From: Candidatus Magasanikiibacteriota bacterium
GTDB lineage: Bacteria > Patescibacteriota > Patescibacteriia > Magasanikbacterales > UBA922
Assembly: GCA_003518365.1 (NCBI GenBank)
Contig: DOYU01000022.1
Span: 1 to 64,000, forward strand
Length of the DNA: 64,000 bases
Direction of reading: 5' to 3'
Made by a program: the position numbers and the translations under genes. Under the pieces are notes generated by a model. It ran no database searches and was not told the DNA's origin. It saw nothing but the letters and a program-made list of their open reading frames with translations. Shown here piece by piece: positions 51,238-60,662 of the stretch (positions are counted from its first letter, which is position 1; every line of letters starts with the position of its first letter).

Positions 51238-51444
51238 ATGGCACGGAGTGTTCACCTCACGAACGGTCAGGGTCAGCCCGTCCGCTTCAGCAAGGGGCAG
51301 GGTGAGTCGGTCTACATCGGAAACGGCGGCGATCCGGTGTACGCCTCGAGCTCGGGGAAAATCGTCTGGGCGACGAACCCCGACGCTCTCCCCGCCAACC
51401 TGCGTCCCGGCCAGGTCGGGACGCGCGACGAGTTCAAGCCGTAG
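51238..51444 (+). CDS. GC-rich orphan protein, 68 aa
   Basis: Not recognised. Start at the ATG at 51238 with AAGGAG at proper distance. Small soluble Gly/Ser/Pro-rich protein with repeated short strands (VHLTNGQGQPVRFSKGQGESVYIGNGG), likely beta-rich. The row 51301-51360 has 38 G+C in 60, far above its neighbours. Own promoter, GC-rich hairpin at 51463-51494 and a second T-run terminator at 51537-51565. With the 604-aa gene it is among the most GC-rich of the orphan cassettes. Confidence 0.6.
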   Translation: MARSVHLTNGQGQPVRFSKGQGESVYIGNGGDPVYASSSGKIVWATNPDALPANLRPGQVGTRDEFKP

Positions 51445-51462
51445 CCTACGGTAAGAACCATC

Positions 51463-51565
51463 TCAGGCCGGCTTCGCAATTTCGCGGAGCCGGCCTTTCA
51501 CTTTTTAGAGAGAAAAAATTTTAAAAATAATGAACAAAAACGAGTGTGGAAGCTCGTTTTTTTGT
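51463..51565 (+). terminator. GC-rich hairpin plus terminator behind the 68-aa gene
   Basis: AGGCCGGC/GCCGGCCT (51463-51470, 51487-51494) with an inner CGC/CGC-type mismatch loop, then TTTCACTTTTT. A second hairpin, AAAACGAG/CTCGTTTT with T run, ends at 51565. Confidence 0.75.
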
Positions 51566-51597
51566 TCAAATGAATAGGTAGGCTTTTTTATTGTGCA

Positions 51598-52092
51598 TTA
51601 TTCAATAATTTCCCCTTCATCATACTTGTATTCTGCGTCATTCCAACAGTTACAAGTCGTATTTCCGTTGTTATCTGGTGAAAGATATGATCCATTTCCG
51701 TCATAGCCTTTTTGTACACACAGATTGACACATTGTTGATGGTTTTGCTTTTTAGATAGAGAAGCACTCAGAAAAGTAAACATAAGAGTACCTACTAAAA
51801 CTAATATTGCTATCGAAATTATAACATGTCCGCTGTTTACTGAAACGTATTCAGATTCTCGTTTTTTTCCAATAAAAAATCCAGTCACTATCATGATCGT
51901 GAGTGATGTTAAAAACGCTATCGCTTTTGTCCCTGTTATTATCAACCCGGCCACTGCAGGCCATGTATTATCTCCAAATACAAAAGCCCATAAAAATGCG
52001 AATGCTAATATCCCTGCCAATATTGATGCAAAAATTGATATTATAATGCCAGGAATTCCAAATAAAAGTGAGTAAATGTATCTTTGTTTCAT
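51598..52092 (-). CDS. Membrane protein with Cys-rich outer tail, 164 aa
   Basis: Not recognised. From the ATG at 52092: three to four hydrophobic helices (about 8-40, 46-72, 88-110), then an extracytoplasmic tail with four Cys (QQCVNLCVQKGYDGNG...TTCNCWNDAEYKYDEG). The CxxxC and CxC spacing suggests disulfides or metal binding. No operon partner within 170 nt. Role unknown. Confidence 0.55.
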   Translation of the reverse strand: MKQRYIYSLLFGIPGIIISIFASILAGILAFAFLWAFVFGDNTWPAVAGLIITGTKAIAFLTSLTIMIVTGFFIGKKRESEYVSVNSGHVIISIAILVLVGTLMFTFLSASLSKKQNHQQCVNLCVQKGYDGNGSYLSPDNNGNTTCNCWNDAEYKYDEGEIIE

Positions 52093-52267
52093 AATGAGAT
52101 AATTAATCATCTATAGTTTATATGTCTTATTAAATGTTATCAAAATTTCGCTATTATAAGAAAAATATGTTTTAACGTGGCGCGGATATGAGAAGTTGGC
52201 TTTGCCAATTTGGGCGAGTGCGAAGCAACGAGCCTCATATCGGCTGTTAGGGGATGTGCTATAAAAA

Positions 52268-52696
52268 TTAAAAAAGATTGGCAGAGATAAATAAGTATAA
52301 AATGATCAATGAAAGAATGTATCCAATAATTGCGAAATGTTGAATGACTTTTTGTAGTAGAGTGAATTTTTTACTTGCTAGAATATAATCTTTATCATTC
52401 TGCTTCGATGCACCAATATTTTGTCTACCTGTAGAACCAATGCTGTTGGCGGCTAAATAATTAGTTACAGAAGATAATATTAGAGTAGTTAACAATAAGA
52501 TTAAAGCAGTTTTGATGTAACAAACAGAATTTATTTTTCCATTTGAAGCTTTTATTTGTGTAATCAGCGGTATTATAAGAGTAATAGTTGCCCCCGAAAG
52601 TATTGACCAATGGAAAAAAAATTTTGTTCTTAATTCGGCTGCTTGTTTAGTTTGCTCTACGCCAAGATCAACTCTTTTTTCTTCTTCATTTTTCAT
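52268..52696 (-). CDS. Membrane protein, 142 aa
   Basis: Not recognised. Charged N-terminus (MKNEEEKRVDLGVEQTKQAAELRTKFFFHW), then four hydrophobic segments in two pairs (about 30-50, 62-82, and 115-140) with a polar loop (NSIGSTGRQNIGASKQNDKDYILASKKF). The composition matches the genome. No Shine-Dalgarno or clear promoter is visible. Confidence 0.55.
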   Translation of the reverse strand: MKNEEEKRVDLGVEQTKQAAELRTKFFFHWSILSGATITLIIPLITQIKASNGKINSVCYIKTALILLLTTLILSSVTNYLAANSIGSTGRQNIGASKQNDKDYILASKKFTLLQKVIQHFAIIGYILSLIILYLFISANLF

Positions 52697-52804
52697 ACTT
52701 TTTAATTTTTATAGCATTTTGCCTAACTGGTTTTTATCCAAACTTTTATATGGAAAATATACAAAATTTAGTATGAAATGCAAACTTTTGTCACAGGGAA
52801 TTTT

Positions 52805-53797
52805 CTACCCTTCTATACACGCATTATATCCACTCACCTCTACATTATATTCACTCACGAGCAACTCTGTCTCGCCAATAAGCGTGTTATATTCAGCAAC
52901 AAGTGCATTGTATATATCTACTTTTTCTTTGTAAGCACTCCCTTGCTTTGGCTCGGACGCATCGAGTGCTTCTTTTTGCGCTGTGAGCTCGGCTTGCCGG
53001 TCTTTGATTGTTTGCTGGTTTGTTGCGATCAATGCTTGGGTATCTTTATTTGGAAGCGAACAATTTGGCAGCGGTTTTCCAAAAATTTGGACGGCAAGCC
53101 AGGTTTCGCGTCCGTCATACATGCCTTTGCCTACAGCAACACCAATCTCTGTATATTCTGGTTTTAATATATTTGCGCGATGGCCTGGACTATTCATCCA
53201 TGCCGTGACCAGGTCTGTATCTCCAGAAAAGTCACCTAAGGCTAAATTTTCTCCAGTCAATCTGTAGATATATCCCGCACTTTCTACCCAGTATGATGGC
53301 TGCGTGCCATCTGGCCCAACATGTGCAAAGTATTGCTTTGCAAACATATCTGCGAGCTTTGCTGCGGCAGCGTTGGAGAGCTTTGTGTTGAGCGTGAGAG
53401 ATGAGAGGCCTTGGGCAGTTCTTTCCGCGTTTGTGACTGCTACGACGCCAGGAACGGTCAGTGCACCAGTCGCAGACAATGAAGGGCGTGTGAGCGGAGG
53501 CGGGGAATTGACTTCTTTTTTGGTGTCAGTGATTTTTGTTTGGGTAAATGTCGGGGTGGTTTCTTGTGTTGGGGTGTCTATCTTCTGTGGAGGCTCCTGA
53601 TCTGCGGTTTTCTCAGTATCTGCTCTCAATGGTAGCTTTTGCCCTTTTGACGTGTCAGAAACACTTTGTGGGGCGTTGTAGCGAGCTAATTCTTCTATAT
53701 CTACGTCTATCAGGGCTTCCTGTAAGGTAAATCTGAATAATAAGACAGCGCCAACCGTGAGGCCAGCAAAGAAGAGTATGGAGAAGAGTCGTCTCAT
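52805..53797 (-). CDS. CAP (SCP/PR1)-domain exported protein with C-terminal coiled coil
   Basis: 330 aa from the ATG at 53797. N-terminal membrane anchor (about 1-22), Pro/Thr-rich linker (about 40-100), CAP domain (about 105-235): VVAVTNAERTAQGLSSLTLNTKLSNAAAAKLADM, YFAHVGPDGTQPSYWVESAGY, GENLALGDFSGDTDLVTAWMNSPGHRANILKPEYTEIGVAVG. The conserved His/Glu of CAP cavities are present. The C-terminal coiled coil (about 245-325) is rich in Gln, Glu and Asn. Exported; a role in envelope or contact is possible. Confidence 0.88.
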   Translation of the reverse strand: MRRLFSILFFAGLTVGAVLLFRFTLQEALIDVDIEELARYNAPQSVSDTSKGQKLPLRADTEKTADQEPPQKIDTPTQETTPTFTQTKITDTKKEVNSPPPLTRPSLSATGALTVPGVVAVTNAERTAQGLSSLTLNTKLSNAAAAKLADMFAKQYFAHVGPDGTQPSYWVESAGYIYRLTGENLALGDFSGDTDLVTAWMNSPGHRANILKPEYTEIGVAVGKGMYDGRETWLAVQIFGKPLPNCSLPNKDTQALIATNQQTIKDRQAELTAQKEALDASEPKQGSAYKEKVDIYNALVAEYNTLIGETELLVSEYNVEVSGYNACIEG

Positions 53798-53908
53798 AAG
53801 CTCTTGCGTAAAGGGGCATAGATTGCTACAATACCGAGGCAAAAAATGCTTTATTCAGAGAAATCTTTCTGATTCAGTATACAAAAAATATACTATATAT
53901 TCAAGTCT

Positions 53909-55672
53909 ATGACACTTCGAACACATACGTGTGGAGAATTGAAAAAAGCTGCTGTCGGCACACAGGTCACATTGTCAGGTTGGGTCCACAAACGACGCGA
54001 TTTGGGAGGCTTGCTTTTTGTAGATCTTCGCGATCGATATGGCATCACCCAAGTCGTATTTCATCCAGACAAGGTGGCTGATTTTTCTGTGGCAGAAAGT
54101 TTGAAGTATGAATACATCATCACGGTGAACGGAGACGTCGTTGCGCGCGATGCCAATACAGTCAACAAAGATCTCGCGACAGGAGAGATTGAAATTCATG
54201 CGACGACGCTCACGATTCAGTCTACGGCAAAAGCAATGCCATTTGAAATTTTTGACACACAAAAAGGAGAAGAAGATGAAGATCTTCGCTTGACCTACCG
54301 TTTCCTCGAACTCCGTCGTGAAAAATTGAAAGAAAATATCATCTTCAGAAACAAGATGGAACAGCATATTCACAAGTACATGCAGGAGAGAAATTTTTTG
54401 CATATTGCAACTCCGATTCTTACGGTCAGTTCTCCAGAAGGTGCGCGTGATTTTCTTGTGCCAAGTCGTATTCACCCAGGGAAATTTTACGCATTGCCAC
54501 AAGCGCCACAGCAGTATAAGCAGCTCCTCATGGTCGCAGGCTTTGATCGCTATTATCAGATTGCGCCATGTATGCGCGACGAAGATCCGCGCGCAGATCG
54601 TTCACCAGGAGAATTTTATCAGCTCGATACTGAAGTGAGTTTCATGACGCGTGATGAATTTTTTGAACTCATGGAACCTCTGTTTGTAGAACTTACGGAA
54701 CAAGTTGCTGGGAAAAAAATTCAACAAACACCATTTCCACGTATTCCATTCAAACAAGCAATGGAAGAATACGGCAGTGATCGTCCAGACCTTCGTTTTG
54801 GTTTGAAACTTGTTGATGTGACTGCGTGGGGGAATGCAAGTGCATTCAAAGTTTTTTCAGACGCACCAAGTGTTCGTGCATTGAAAATCGACGGTGGACA
54901 CGAATGGAGCAGAAAACAAATCGAAGATGAATTTGAAGATGCGGCAAAACGTGCACATGCAAAAGGACTTGCATGGATGAAATTTGTTGAGGGTAAGTTC
55001 GATGGAGGTATTGCCAAGTTTTTTTCAGAGGAACAATTACAACAATTACAACAATTAGTACACATTGAACAAAACACGATAGTGTTTTTCGTCGCTGATG
55101 AATGGGATGTCAGTTGTCTTGCACTCGGTGCAGTTCGCCACTATGCAGGAAAGAAACTCGAGCTCGCAGATCAAAATGTGATTGCGTGGGCATGGATTGT
55201 CGATTTTCCATTTTTTGAAAAGAACAGTGAAACAGGAAAAATAGATTTTGGACACAATCCATTCTCTATGCCACAAGGCGGCCTTGACGCACTGAACAAT
55301 CAAAACCCACTCGATATTCTCGCAGACCAGTACGACATCATTGCAAATGGACTTGAACTCAGTTCCGGTGCGGTGAGAAATAAAGATCCTGAAGTCATGT
55401 ACAAAGCATTTGATATCGCTGGATATACCAAAGCGCAAGTAGATGAAAAGTTTGGGCACATGATAAAAGCGTTTGAATATGGTGCGCCTCCCCATTGCGG
55501 CTTTGCGCCTGGTATTGAGCGTATGGTGATGGTATTGAAAGGGGAGACAAATATCCGTACTGTCATTCCATTCCCAAAGAATCAAAAAGCAGAAGAACCT
55601 ATGATGGGCAGTCCTGCCGTTGTTGACGATGCGCAATTGAAAGAATTGGGGATTGCTGTGGTAAAGGAATAA
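53909..55672 (+). CDS. aspS: Aspartyl-tRNA synthetase
   Basis: 587 aa, bacterial-type AspRS. N-terminal OB fold (VTLSGWVHKRRDLGGLLFVDLRDRYGITQVVFHP), motif 2 RYYQIAPCMRDEDPRADRSPGEFYQLDTEVSF, the large GAD insert (about 280-420), and motif 3 HCGFAPGIERMVMVLKGETNIRTVIPFPKN. Full length. Class II core complete. It lies just before a polyprenol-phosphate sugar synthase-like gene. Confidence 0.97.
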   Translation: MTLRTHTCGELKKAAVGTQVTLSGWVHKRRDLGGLLFVDLRDRYGITQVVFHPDKVADFSVAESLKYEYIITVNGDVVARDANTVNKDLATGEIEIHATTLTIQSTAKAMPFEIFDTQKGEEDEDLRLTYRFLELRREKLKENIIFRNKMEQHIHKYMQERNFLHIATPILTVSSPEGARDFLVPSRIHPGKFYALPQAPQQYKQLLMVAGFDRYYQIAPCMRDEDPRADRSPGEFYQLDTEVSFMTRDEFFELMEPLFVELTEQVAGKKIQQTPFPRIPFKQAMEEYGSDRPDLRFGLKLVDVTAWGNASAFKVFSDAPSVRALKIDGGHEWSRKQIEDEFEDAAKRAHAKGLAWMKFVEGKFDGGIAKFFSEEQLQQLQQLVHIEQNTIVFFVADEWDVSCLALGAVRHYAGKKLELADQNVIAWAWIVDFPFFEKNSETGKIDFGHNPFSMPQGGLDALNNQNPLDILADQYDIIANGLELSSGAVRNKDPEVMYKAFDIAGYTKAQVDEKFGHMIKAFEYGAPPHCGFAPGIERMVMVLKGETNIRTVIPFPKNQKAEEPMMGSPAVVDDAQLKELGIAVVKE

Positions 55673-55679
55673 GAATGCT

Positions 55680-56375
55680 ATGAGGCAATCTGCTTATAGC
55701 ATTATTATCCCAACCTATAACGAGGTAGAAAACATAACTCCGCTCATTGAGGAGATTATCGAACAGGTTGATAGTTCATCTGTGAGTTTGGATATTGTTG
55801 TTATTGATGATAATTCTCCTGATGGCACAGGAAAAAAAGTGTTGGAATTGGTAGATACGTATCCTGTGAGGTTGATTTCTCGAGAATCAAAAACCGGGTT
55901 AGGAAGCGCTGTGAGAGAAGGATTTGCTCAAACTGATTCAGAGTATCTTATTGTTATGGATGCAGATTTAAGTCATGATCCATCAATTTTGAATGCTATG
56001 ATCACGGCTTTATCGAGTTTTGATATTGTTATCGGCAGTCGTTTTTTGCCAGAAAGCACGGTTGAGTCTTGGACTCCTTGGCGTAAATTTTTATCAAAAT
56101 TTGGTGTTTCCTTGGCACGCTATACGGTGCAGGTACAGGATCCATTGAGTGGATATTTTGGTTTTCGTCGGCACGTTATTGATAATGTTCAGCTAAAGAC
56201 AATGGGATATAAAATATTGTTTGAGATATTGGCGAAAGGAACCTATCAATCTGTATGCGAGATTCCGTTTACCTTTCGTGTGCGACATACGAGTGTTTCT
56301 AAATTGAATACGAAAGAATATCTTCGTTTTTTGTTTCAATGCATAACCTATGTGAGGTGGCGGAAAAAAAAGTAA
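55680..56375 (+). CDS. GT2 polyprenol-phosphate mannosyl/glycosyl transferase (DPM1-like)
   Basis: 231 aa, no C-terminal membrane domain. GT-A fold of family GT2: SIIIPTYNEVENITPLIEEI (about 7-26), VVIDDNSPDGTGKKV (about 40-54), VMDADLSHDPSIL (DAD metal motif, about 93-105), IGSRFLPESTVESWTPWRKFLSKFGVSLARYT, and QDPLSGYFGFRR (about 153-164). As in dolichol- or polyprenol-phosphate mannose synthases it would load a lipid carrier with a sugar. The next gene is a polytopic membrane protein that could use the product. Confidence 0.88.
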   Translation: MRQSAYSIIIPTYNEVENITPLIEEIIEQVDSSSVSLDIVVIDDNSPDGTGKKVLELVDTYPVRLISRESKTGLGSAVREGFAQTDSEYLIVMDADLSHDPSILNAMITALSSFDIVIGSRFLPESTVESWTPWRKFLSKFGVSLARYTVQVQDPLSGYFGFRRHVIDNVQLKTMGYKILFEILAKGTYQSVCEIPFTFRVRHTSVSKLNTKEYLRFLFQCITYVRWRKKK

Positions 56376-56377
56376 GT

Positions 56378-57667
56378 ATGGTTTTACGGCTACGACAAAT
56401 AACATATATAAAAGTTTTTGCTTTTTCTTTTTTGTGTACGCTATTTGTTATATATCTCCATCTTGCATTGCCGTCGATGTTTAATCAATTTGCCAAAACA
56501 AACTTTTTCTTTTCTGATGTGTCTACAAGAATTAGCGAACCGTATGGAGAATATGTTTGGAATTTGCATACTACCCATCCGGTATTTGCAAGAAGGCAGC
56601 TTACGACACAAGTCGTACATTTGTTTCAGCATGTATTTGATATTGGGATAATGCCAGCGTTTATTCTGCTACAATCATTGCTTCTCTTTTTTTCTGGGGT
56701 GGCTCTCTTTTATTTTATACGGGCTGTAGAATTAGAAAAGTACTGGTTTGTATCATTGGCAGCATTTTATACAACATTTCCTATTTTATTTGCTTTTTTG
56801 CCTAGTATCTGGTCGTATGATGATCTTTGGCAAATATTTTTTTTGTTTCTTGTTCTTGCGAATGCGTGGAATCGGAGATATACGTTTACGTTATTTTTTT
56901 TATTCCTTGCTCTCGTTTCTCGAGAATCAACGATCCTGGCGTTTCCTGGGATTTTTGGGATCATGGTCTATCGAGGATACGCCGGTGTGAAAACAAAAAT
57001 TTCATTTCGTTCTATATTCACCCATGGATTGATGTTATTACTTCCAATAGTAGTATATATGTTATATTATGTTGCATTAGGGCGCATACTCCATATGCAA
57101 GGAAGTGACGTCGCATATATGACAACTGAAAGATTTCGTCATGTTATGTATAATTTTCAGAATACTGCATATAGTGTAGAGTCTTTGGTTGCTCCGGTCC
57201 TTGTATATGGTTTAGCTGTATATGCTCTTTTTCGTTCCTTGCAAGGGGGATATATGAAAGAAACGTTTTTCCCTCTTGTGATTGGGTTTGTTGTGACTAT
57301 GTTTGTAAATGTACTTGCTGTCTATACGGGTGGCCATGCCTATGAAATGCGCCTTTTTTTCTTACCCCTGGTATTTTTGTATCCACTATTGGGATTTTTA
57401 TATATGAAAGAATTGAGGACTATACGAGACATAGTGAAGAAACATACCATGCATAGGCGAGCTGCCCCTATACTTTTTACATATTTCATTTCTTTTTTCC
57501 TTTGTATTTTTGCTACAATTGTGTTTAGTTTTTTTGTATATAGTCCAGTTGGTGGTGGCCCTGTGAGTATGATATATCAATGTTTTCTTTTTCTTGTATT
57601 GTTTTTCATTGCTTTGAGTATGTGCTTGCACAGTGTAGACAAATCATTAAAAAGAATTTTAAGTTGA
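56378..57667 (+). CDS. Polytopic membrane protein, possible GT-C-type glycosyltransferase
   Basis: 429 aa from the ATG at 56378 (MVLRLRQITYIKVFAF). About ten hydrophobic helices with loops carrying basic and aromatic residues. SRESTILAFPGIFGI (about 190-204) resembles the RExxxL/P pattern of GT-C enzymes that use polyprenol-phosphate sugars; no clear DxD or ExD motif was seen in the first loop. It directly follows, with 2 nt between, the GT2 enzyme that makes such donors, so a partner role in surface glycan or protein O-mannosylation is likely but unproven. Confidence 0.6.
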   Translation: MVLRLRQITYIKVFAFSFLCTLFVIYLHLALPSMFNQFAKTNFFFSDVSTRISEPYGEYVWNLHTTHPVFARRQLTTQVVHLFQHVFDIGIMPAFILLQSLLLFFSGVALFYFIRAVELEKYWFVSLAAFYTTFPILFAFLPSIWSYDDLWQIFFLFLVLANAWNRRYTFTLFFLFLALVSRESTILAFPGIFGIMVYRGYAGVKTKISFRSIFTHGLMLLLPIVVYMLYYVALGRILHMQGSDVAYMTTERFRHVMYNFQNTAYSVESLVAPVLVYGLAVYALFRSLQGGYMKETFFPLVIGFVVTMFVNVLAVYTGGHAYEMRLFFLPLVFLYPLLGFLYMKELRTIRDIVKKHTMHRRAAPILFTYFISFFLCIFATIVFSFFVYSPVGGGPVSMIYQCFLFLVLFFIALSMCLHSVDKSLKRILS

Positions 57668-57670
57668 CAT

Positions 57671-58360
57671 ATGGATCTCACGCTCAAACAATTTACTGGC
57701 CCTTTTGATCTTTTGTTGTCGCTGGTGGAAGGGCAGGAGCTTCAGATTTCCGAAATTACCTTGTCCGAAGTCACAGAACAGTATCTCACATATCTCGATA
57801 CCCTGGAGGAAGATCGTGTTGAAGAATTGGCAGATTTCCTGGTTGTTGCCGCAAAACTTTTGTATTTGAAATCAAAGCGACTCCTCCCTGAATTTTTGCC
57901 AGAAGAAGAGGATGATACTGATGGGCTTGAAGCACAGTTGAAGCTGTATAAGCAATTTGTTGATGCTAGTAAGATAGTAGACAAATTGTGGCTTGGAGAC
58001 AAGAAAAGTGGCTTTCGCAGTGAACCACCAAAGCAACGTGACGGCTTTGCATTGCCCCCAGGGCTTGATCTAGAGGCTTTGGGGCAATCTATGGTACACT
58101 TAGTGTCCAAGATAGCGCCACCAAAAAAATTGCCTCGGACCCATATAGATAAAGGGGTGTCTCTCAAAGAGCGTATTGATGCGATTCGGAAGCTCTTGAA
58201 AGAACGAAAAAGTTTTCGTTTTGCAGATGCTCTTTCTGATGCTAATAATAAGACCGAAGTGATCATTGGATTTCTTGCGATTCTTGAACTGGTGAAGCAG
58301 AAGTCCTTATATTTAGATCAAGATGCGACCTTTGGGGATATTATGATTACGCGGGCGTGA
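57671..58360 (+). CDS. scpA: Segregation and condensation protein A
   Basis: 229 aa kleisin subunit of the Smc-ScpAB condensin. N-terminal DLTLKQFTGPFDLLLSLVEGQELQISEITLSEVTEQYLTYL and ADFLVVAAKLLYLKSKRLLP are the family signature; the C-terminal winged helix region contains SFRFADALSDANNKTEVIIGFLAILELVKQKSLYLDQDATFGDI. 3 nt after the membrane protein gene. scpB follows after a 109-nt gap. Confidence 0.96.
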   Translation: MDLTLKQFTGPFDLLLSLVEGQELQISEITLSEVTEQYLTYLDTLEEDRVEELADFLVVAAKLLYLKSKRLLPEFLPEEEDDTDGLEAQLKLYKQFVDASKIVDKLWLGDKKSGFRSEPPKQRDGFALPPGLDLEALGQSMVHLVSKIAPPKKLPRTHIDKGVSLKERIDAIRKLLKERKSFRFADALSDANNKTEVIIGFLAILELVKQKSLYLDQDATFGDIMITRA

Positions 58361-58384
58361 AGCATCACTCCTACAATAGAACAC

Positions 58385-58460
58385 GGATCAAACAGATTGA
58401 ACGAATTTGAACTGATCCGTGAATATCTGTGAGATCTGTTCAATCCGTGTGCTATCAGTA
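58385..58460 (+). repeat. ATCCGTG-type inverted and direct repeats between scpA and scpB
   Basis: ACACGGATCAAACAGATTGA on one side and TGTTCAATCCGTGTGCT on the other, with GATCCGTGAATATCTGTGAG between. Similar in kind to the groES-groEL intergenic repeat. Confidence 0.6.
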
Positions 58461-58469
58461 CTTACCTCT

Positions 58470-59027
58470 ATGAATCTTTTATCAAAACTTGAATCTATTC
58501 TCTTTGTTGCGTCAAAACCTTTGACGATTGTTCAGCTTGCAAAAGCACTCGATACGAGTAAGGAGCATATCAGTGAAGCACTGGATACACTTGTCATGAA
58601 ATACAATCGTGATGATAGTGGCATTCATATATTGCGAGAAGCAGAAAGTGTGCAGATGGCGACGAATCCTGAAAATCTTTCTGCGATTGAAGGATTTATC
58701 AAAGACGAAGTTTCAGGAGAATTGACAAAGGCACAACTCGAGACATTGACTGTCATTGCATATCGTTCACCAATCACCAGAGCTGATCTCGAGCAAATTC
58801 GTGGGGTGAACTGTTCTGTTATTTTGCGAAATTTGATGATGCGTGGGCTTGTGGATCAATATGATAGTAGTGAAGAAATTTTACCAACGTATGTGCTTAC
58901 GATGGATGCCTTGGCCGCACTTGGTATTTCGGAGATTGCTGATTTGCCACAGTTCGCAGAGCTCAGTCAGCACGAGCATATTGCACATGCGCTTTCAAAA
59001 GAAGAAGATAGCGATACTGTAGAATAA
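58470..59027 (+). CDS. scpB: Segregation and condensation protein B
   Basis: 185 aa from the ATG at 58470. Two winged-helix domains: LLSKLESILFVASKPLTIVQLAKALDTSKEHISEALDTL and TKAQLETLTVIAYRSPITRADLEQIRGVNCSVILRNLMMRGLVDQ, the latter diagnostic. Works with scpA just upstream in chromosome compaction; the Smc gene is elsewhere. Confidence 0.96.
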   Translation: MNLLSKLESILFVASKPLTIVQLAKALDTSKEHISEALDTLVMKYNRDDSGIHILREAESVQMATNPENLSAIEGFIKDEVSGELTKAQLETLTVIAYRSPITRADLEQIRGVNCSVILRNLMMRGLVDQYDSSEEILPTYVLTMDALAALGISEIADLPQFAELSQHEHIAHALSKEEDSDTVE

Positions 59028-59034
59028 TGTAATT

Positions 59035-60099
59035 ATGAATTTTCTTGATATACAATCTGGTGCAAAAGATAGATCAAATACGTGGCGAAATATTCTTGCT
59101 ATGGGTATGTTTGTCGTTGCTCTTGGTGGTATTGGGTGGTCATTTGCATCATCATTTTCTTCTGGAAAAATATCTACATTTATTGCTCGGGTTACGCCAG
59201 AAGGATTTCCTCTTGCAGAAGACAAAGAGGTGGTAAAAGCAGGAGGAGATATTACGGTCGAGCCCATGAATCTTCCTGTTCCACCAAAATTGATAGGAGA
59301 ACTTGTTCCTGCAAGCACTTTTGCGGCCGAAGGATTGATTGTCAAAGATGTGGAAACCGGTGCATTGCTGTATGAAAAGCGTGCCTATGATCAACGACCA
59401 ATCGCGAGTATTACAAAGCTCATGAGCGCGCTTGTTATTTTGGAAAAATCTCCTGATTGGACAACGTCAACTATTGTTGTCTCAGATACTGTCCCTGATA
59501 CACACATGTATGCGGGGGATACCTATACACTCGAAGAATTATGGCGCGCGGCATTGGTTGGATCGTCAAATAAAGCGATTCTTACACTTGCGGATGCTGT
59601 TGGCTGGCCACGCGATGCGTTTATCGAGCGCATGAATCAAAAAGCGCGCGAGCTTGGCATGCTCGATAGTTTGTTTACAGATCCGAGTGGACTTGATGCT
59701 GGGAATGTTTCAACGCCATCAGATTTGGTCATTCTCCTGAATGAAGCACTCTCACACGAAGATATTCAGCGGACACTCTTGATCACAGAAGTGCAGCTTT
59801 TTTCAAAAGAGCGAAATAAGCAGCATCACATGTGGAGCACCAATTGGCTTTTGCTTGGGTGGATCCAGCATGGATTTGCCAATATTCTTGGTGGAAAAAC
59901 AGGCTACATTCCAGAATCTGGATACAATTTTACTGCTCGTATTGAAGATATTCTTGGGCATCAGCTCGATATTGTAGTTCTTGGTGCTACGGTACATGAA
60001 GATCGTTTTACTGTGCTTCGAGAGGCAGGGGAGTGGGCATTTGAAAATTATCAGTGGGATGATGAACCAATTGTAGAAACTTCACCGGAGGGCGTATGA
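59035..60099 (+). CDS. D-alanyl-D-alanine carboxypeptidase (peptidase S11, DacA-like)
   Basis: 354 aa. N-terminal membrane anchor (about 20-40). Penicillin-binding motifs in order: SITK (about 124-127, active Ser), SSN (about 175-177), KTG in GGKTGYIPESGYNF (about 287-289). Trims the stem peptide of peptidoglycan in the periplasm or outer face. No C-terminal DacA membrane-binding helix is visible; the anchor is at the N-terminus instead. Its stop overlaps the ATG of the next gene (ATGA). Confidence 0.93.
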   Translation: MNFLDIQSGAKDRSNTWRNILAMGMFVVALGGIGWSFASSFSSGKISTFIARVTPEGFPLAEDKEVVKAGGDITVEPMNLPVPPKLIGELVPASTFAAEGLIVKDVETGALLYEKRAYDQRPIASITKLMSALVILEKSPDWTTSTIVVSDTVPDTHMYAGDTYTLEELWRAALVGSSNKAILTLADAVGWPRDAFIERMNQKARELGMLDSLFTDPSGLDAGNVSTPSDLVILLNEALSHEDIQRTLLITEVQLFSKERNKQHHMWSTNWLLLGWIQHGFANILGGKTGYIPESGYNFTARIEDILGHQLDIVVLGATVHEDRFTVLREAGEWAFENYQWDDEPIVETSPEGV

Positions 60100-60659
60100 A
60101 CAAAAAAGCAATATTGATCAAAATAATCGCACTCCTCTTTGTGTGTGGTATCATTGTCGGACTCAACATTTTTTTGATAGAGCACAGTGATGTTGTAGAA
60201 AATATTGTTTCACGCTTTGGATATGTGGGAATGTTTCTTCTTGCTGCGGTGAGTGGATTCAATCTGGTTGTCCCCATCCCTGCCATAGGATTTTATCCGG
60301 TGTTTGCCGAACTTGGATATGCACCAGCCGTGATTATTGGCATCATGTCTCTTGGAATGACGCTTGGTGACTCTATTGGCTACTTGCTTGGGCGTACAGG
60401 AAAAGATATGCTTGCTGCCTCTTCATCACGGCATGTGAATGATGTCTTTCATAGATTGTATCTGCGACATCAAGTCTTGCCATTTGTTTTTTTGTTTTTT
60501 TATGTTGCATTTGTGCCACTTCCAAACGAGCTGCTTGTAATTCCTATGGCTATTGCCGGCTATCGGTATTGGCACATGGCTGTGGTATTGTGTTTGGGAA
60601 ATATGTTGTTTAATACATTCGGTGCATTTGGAATAGCGACGATAGTGTCATTGTTTTAG
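60096..60659 (+). CDS. VTT/DedA-superfamily membrane protein
   Basis: 187 aa, about five hydrophobic segments. FGYVGMFLLAAVSGFNLVVPIPAIGFYPVFAELGYAPAVIIGIMSLGMTLGDSIGYLLGRTG and FFYVAFVPLPNELLVIPMAIAGYRYWHMAVVLCLGNMLFN match the VTT (DedA-like) pattern: a re-entrant Gly/Pro segment with a Pro-Asn-Glu in place of the usual acidic/Arg motif. Such proteins move lipid carriers such as undecaprenyl phosphate across the membrane. Overlaps the carboxypeptidase gene by 4 nt, in keeping with a cell-wall role. Confidence 0.75.
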   Translation: MNKKAILIKIIALLFVCGIIVGLNIFLIEHSDVVENIVSRFGYVGMFLLAAVSGFNLVVPIPAIGFYPVFAELGYAPAVIIGIMSLGMTLGDSIGYLLGRTGKDMLAASSSRHVNDVFHRLYLRHQVLPFVFLFFYVAFVPLPNELLVIPMAIAGYRYWHMAVVLCLGNMLFNTFGAFGIATIVSLF

Positions 60660-60662
60660 GCT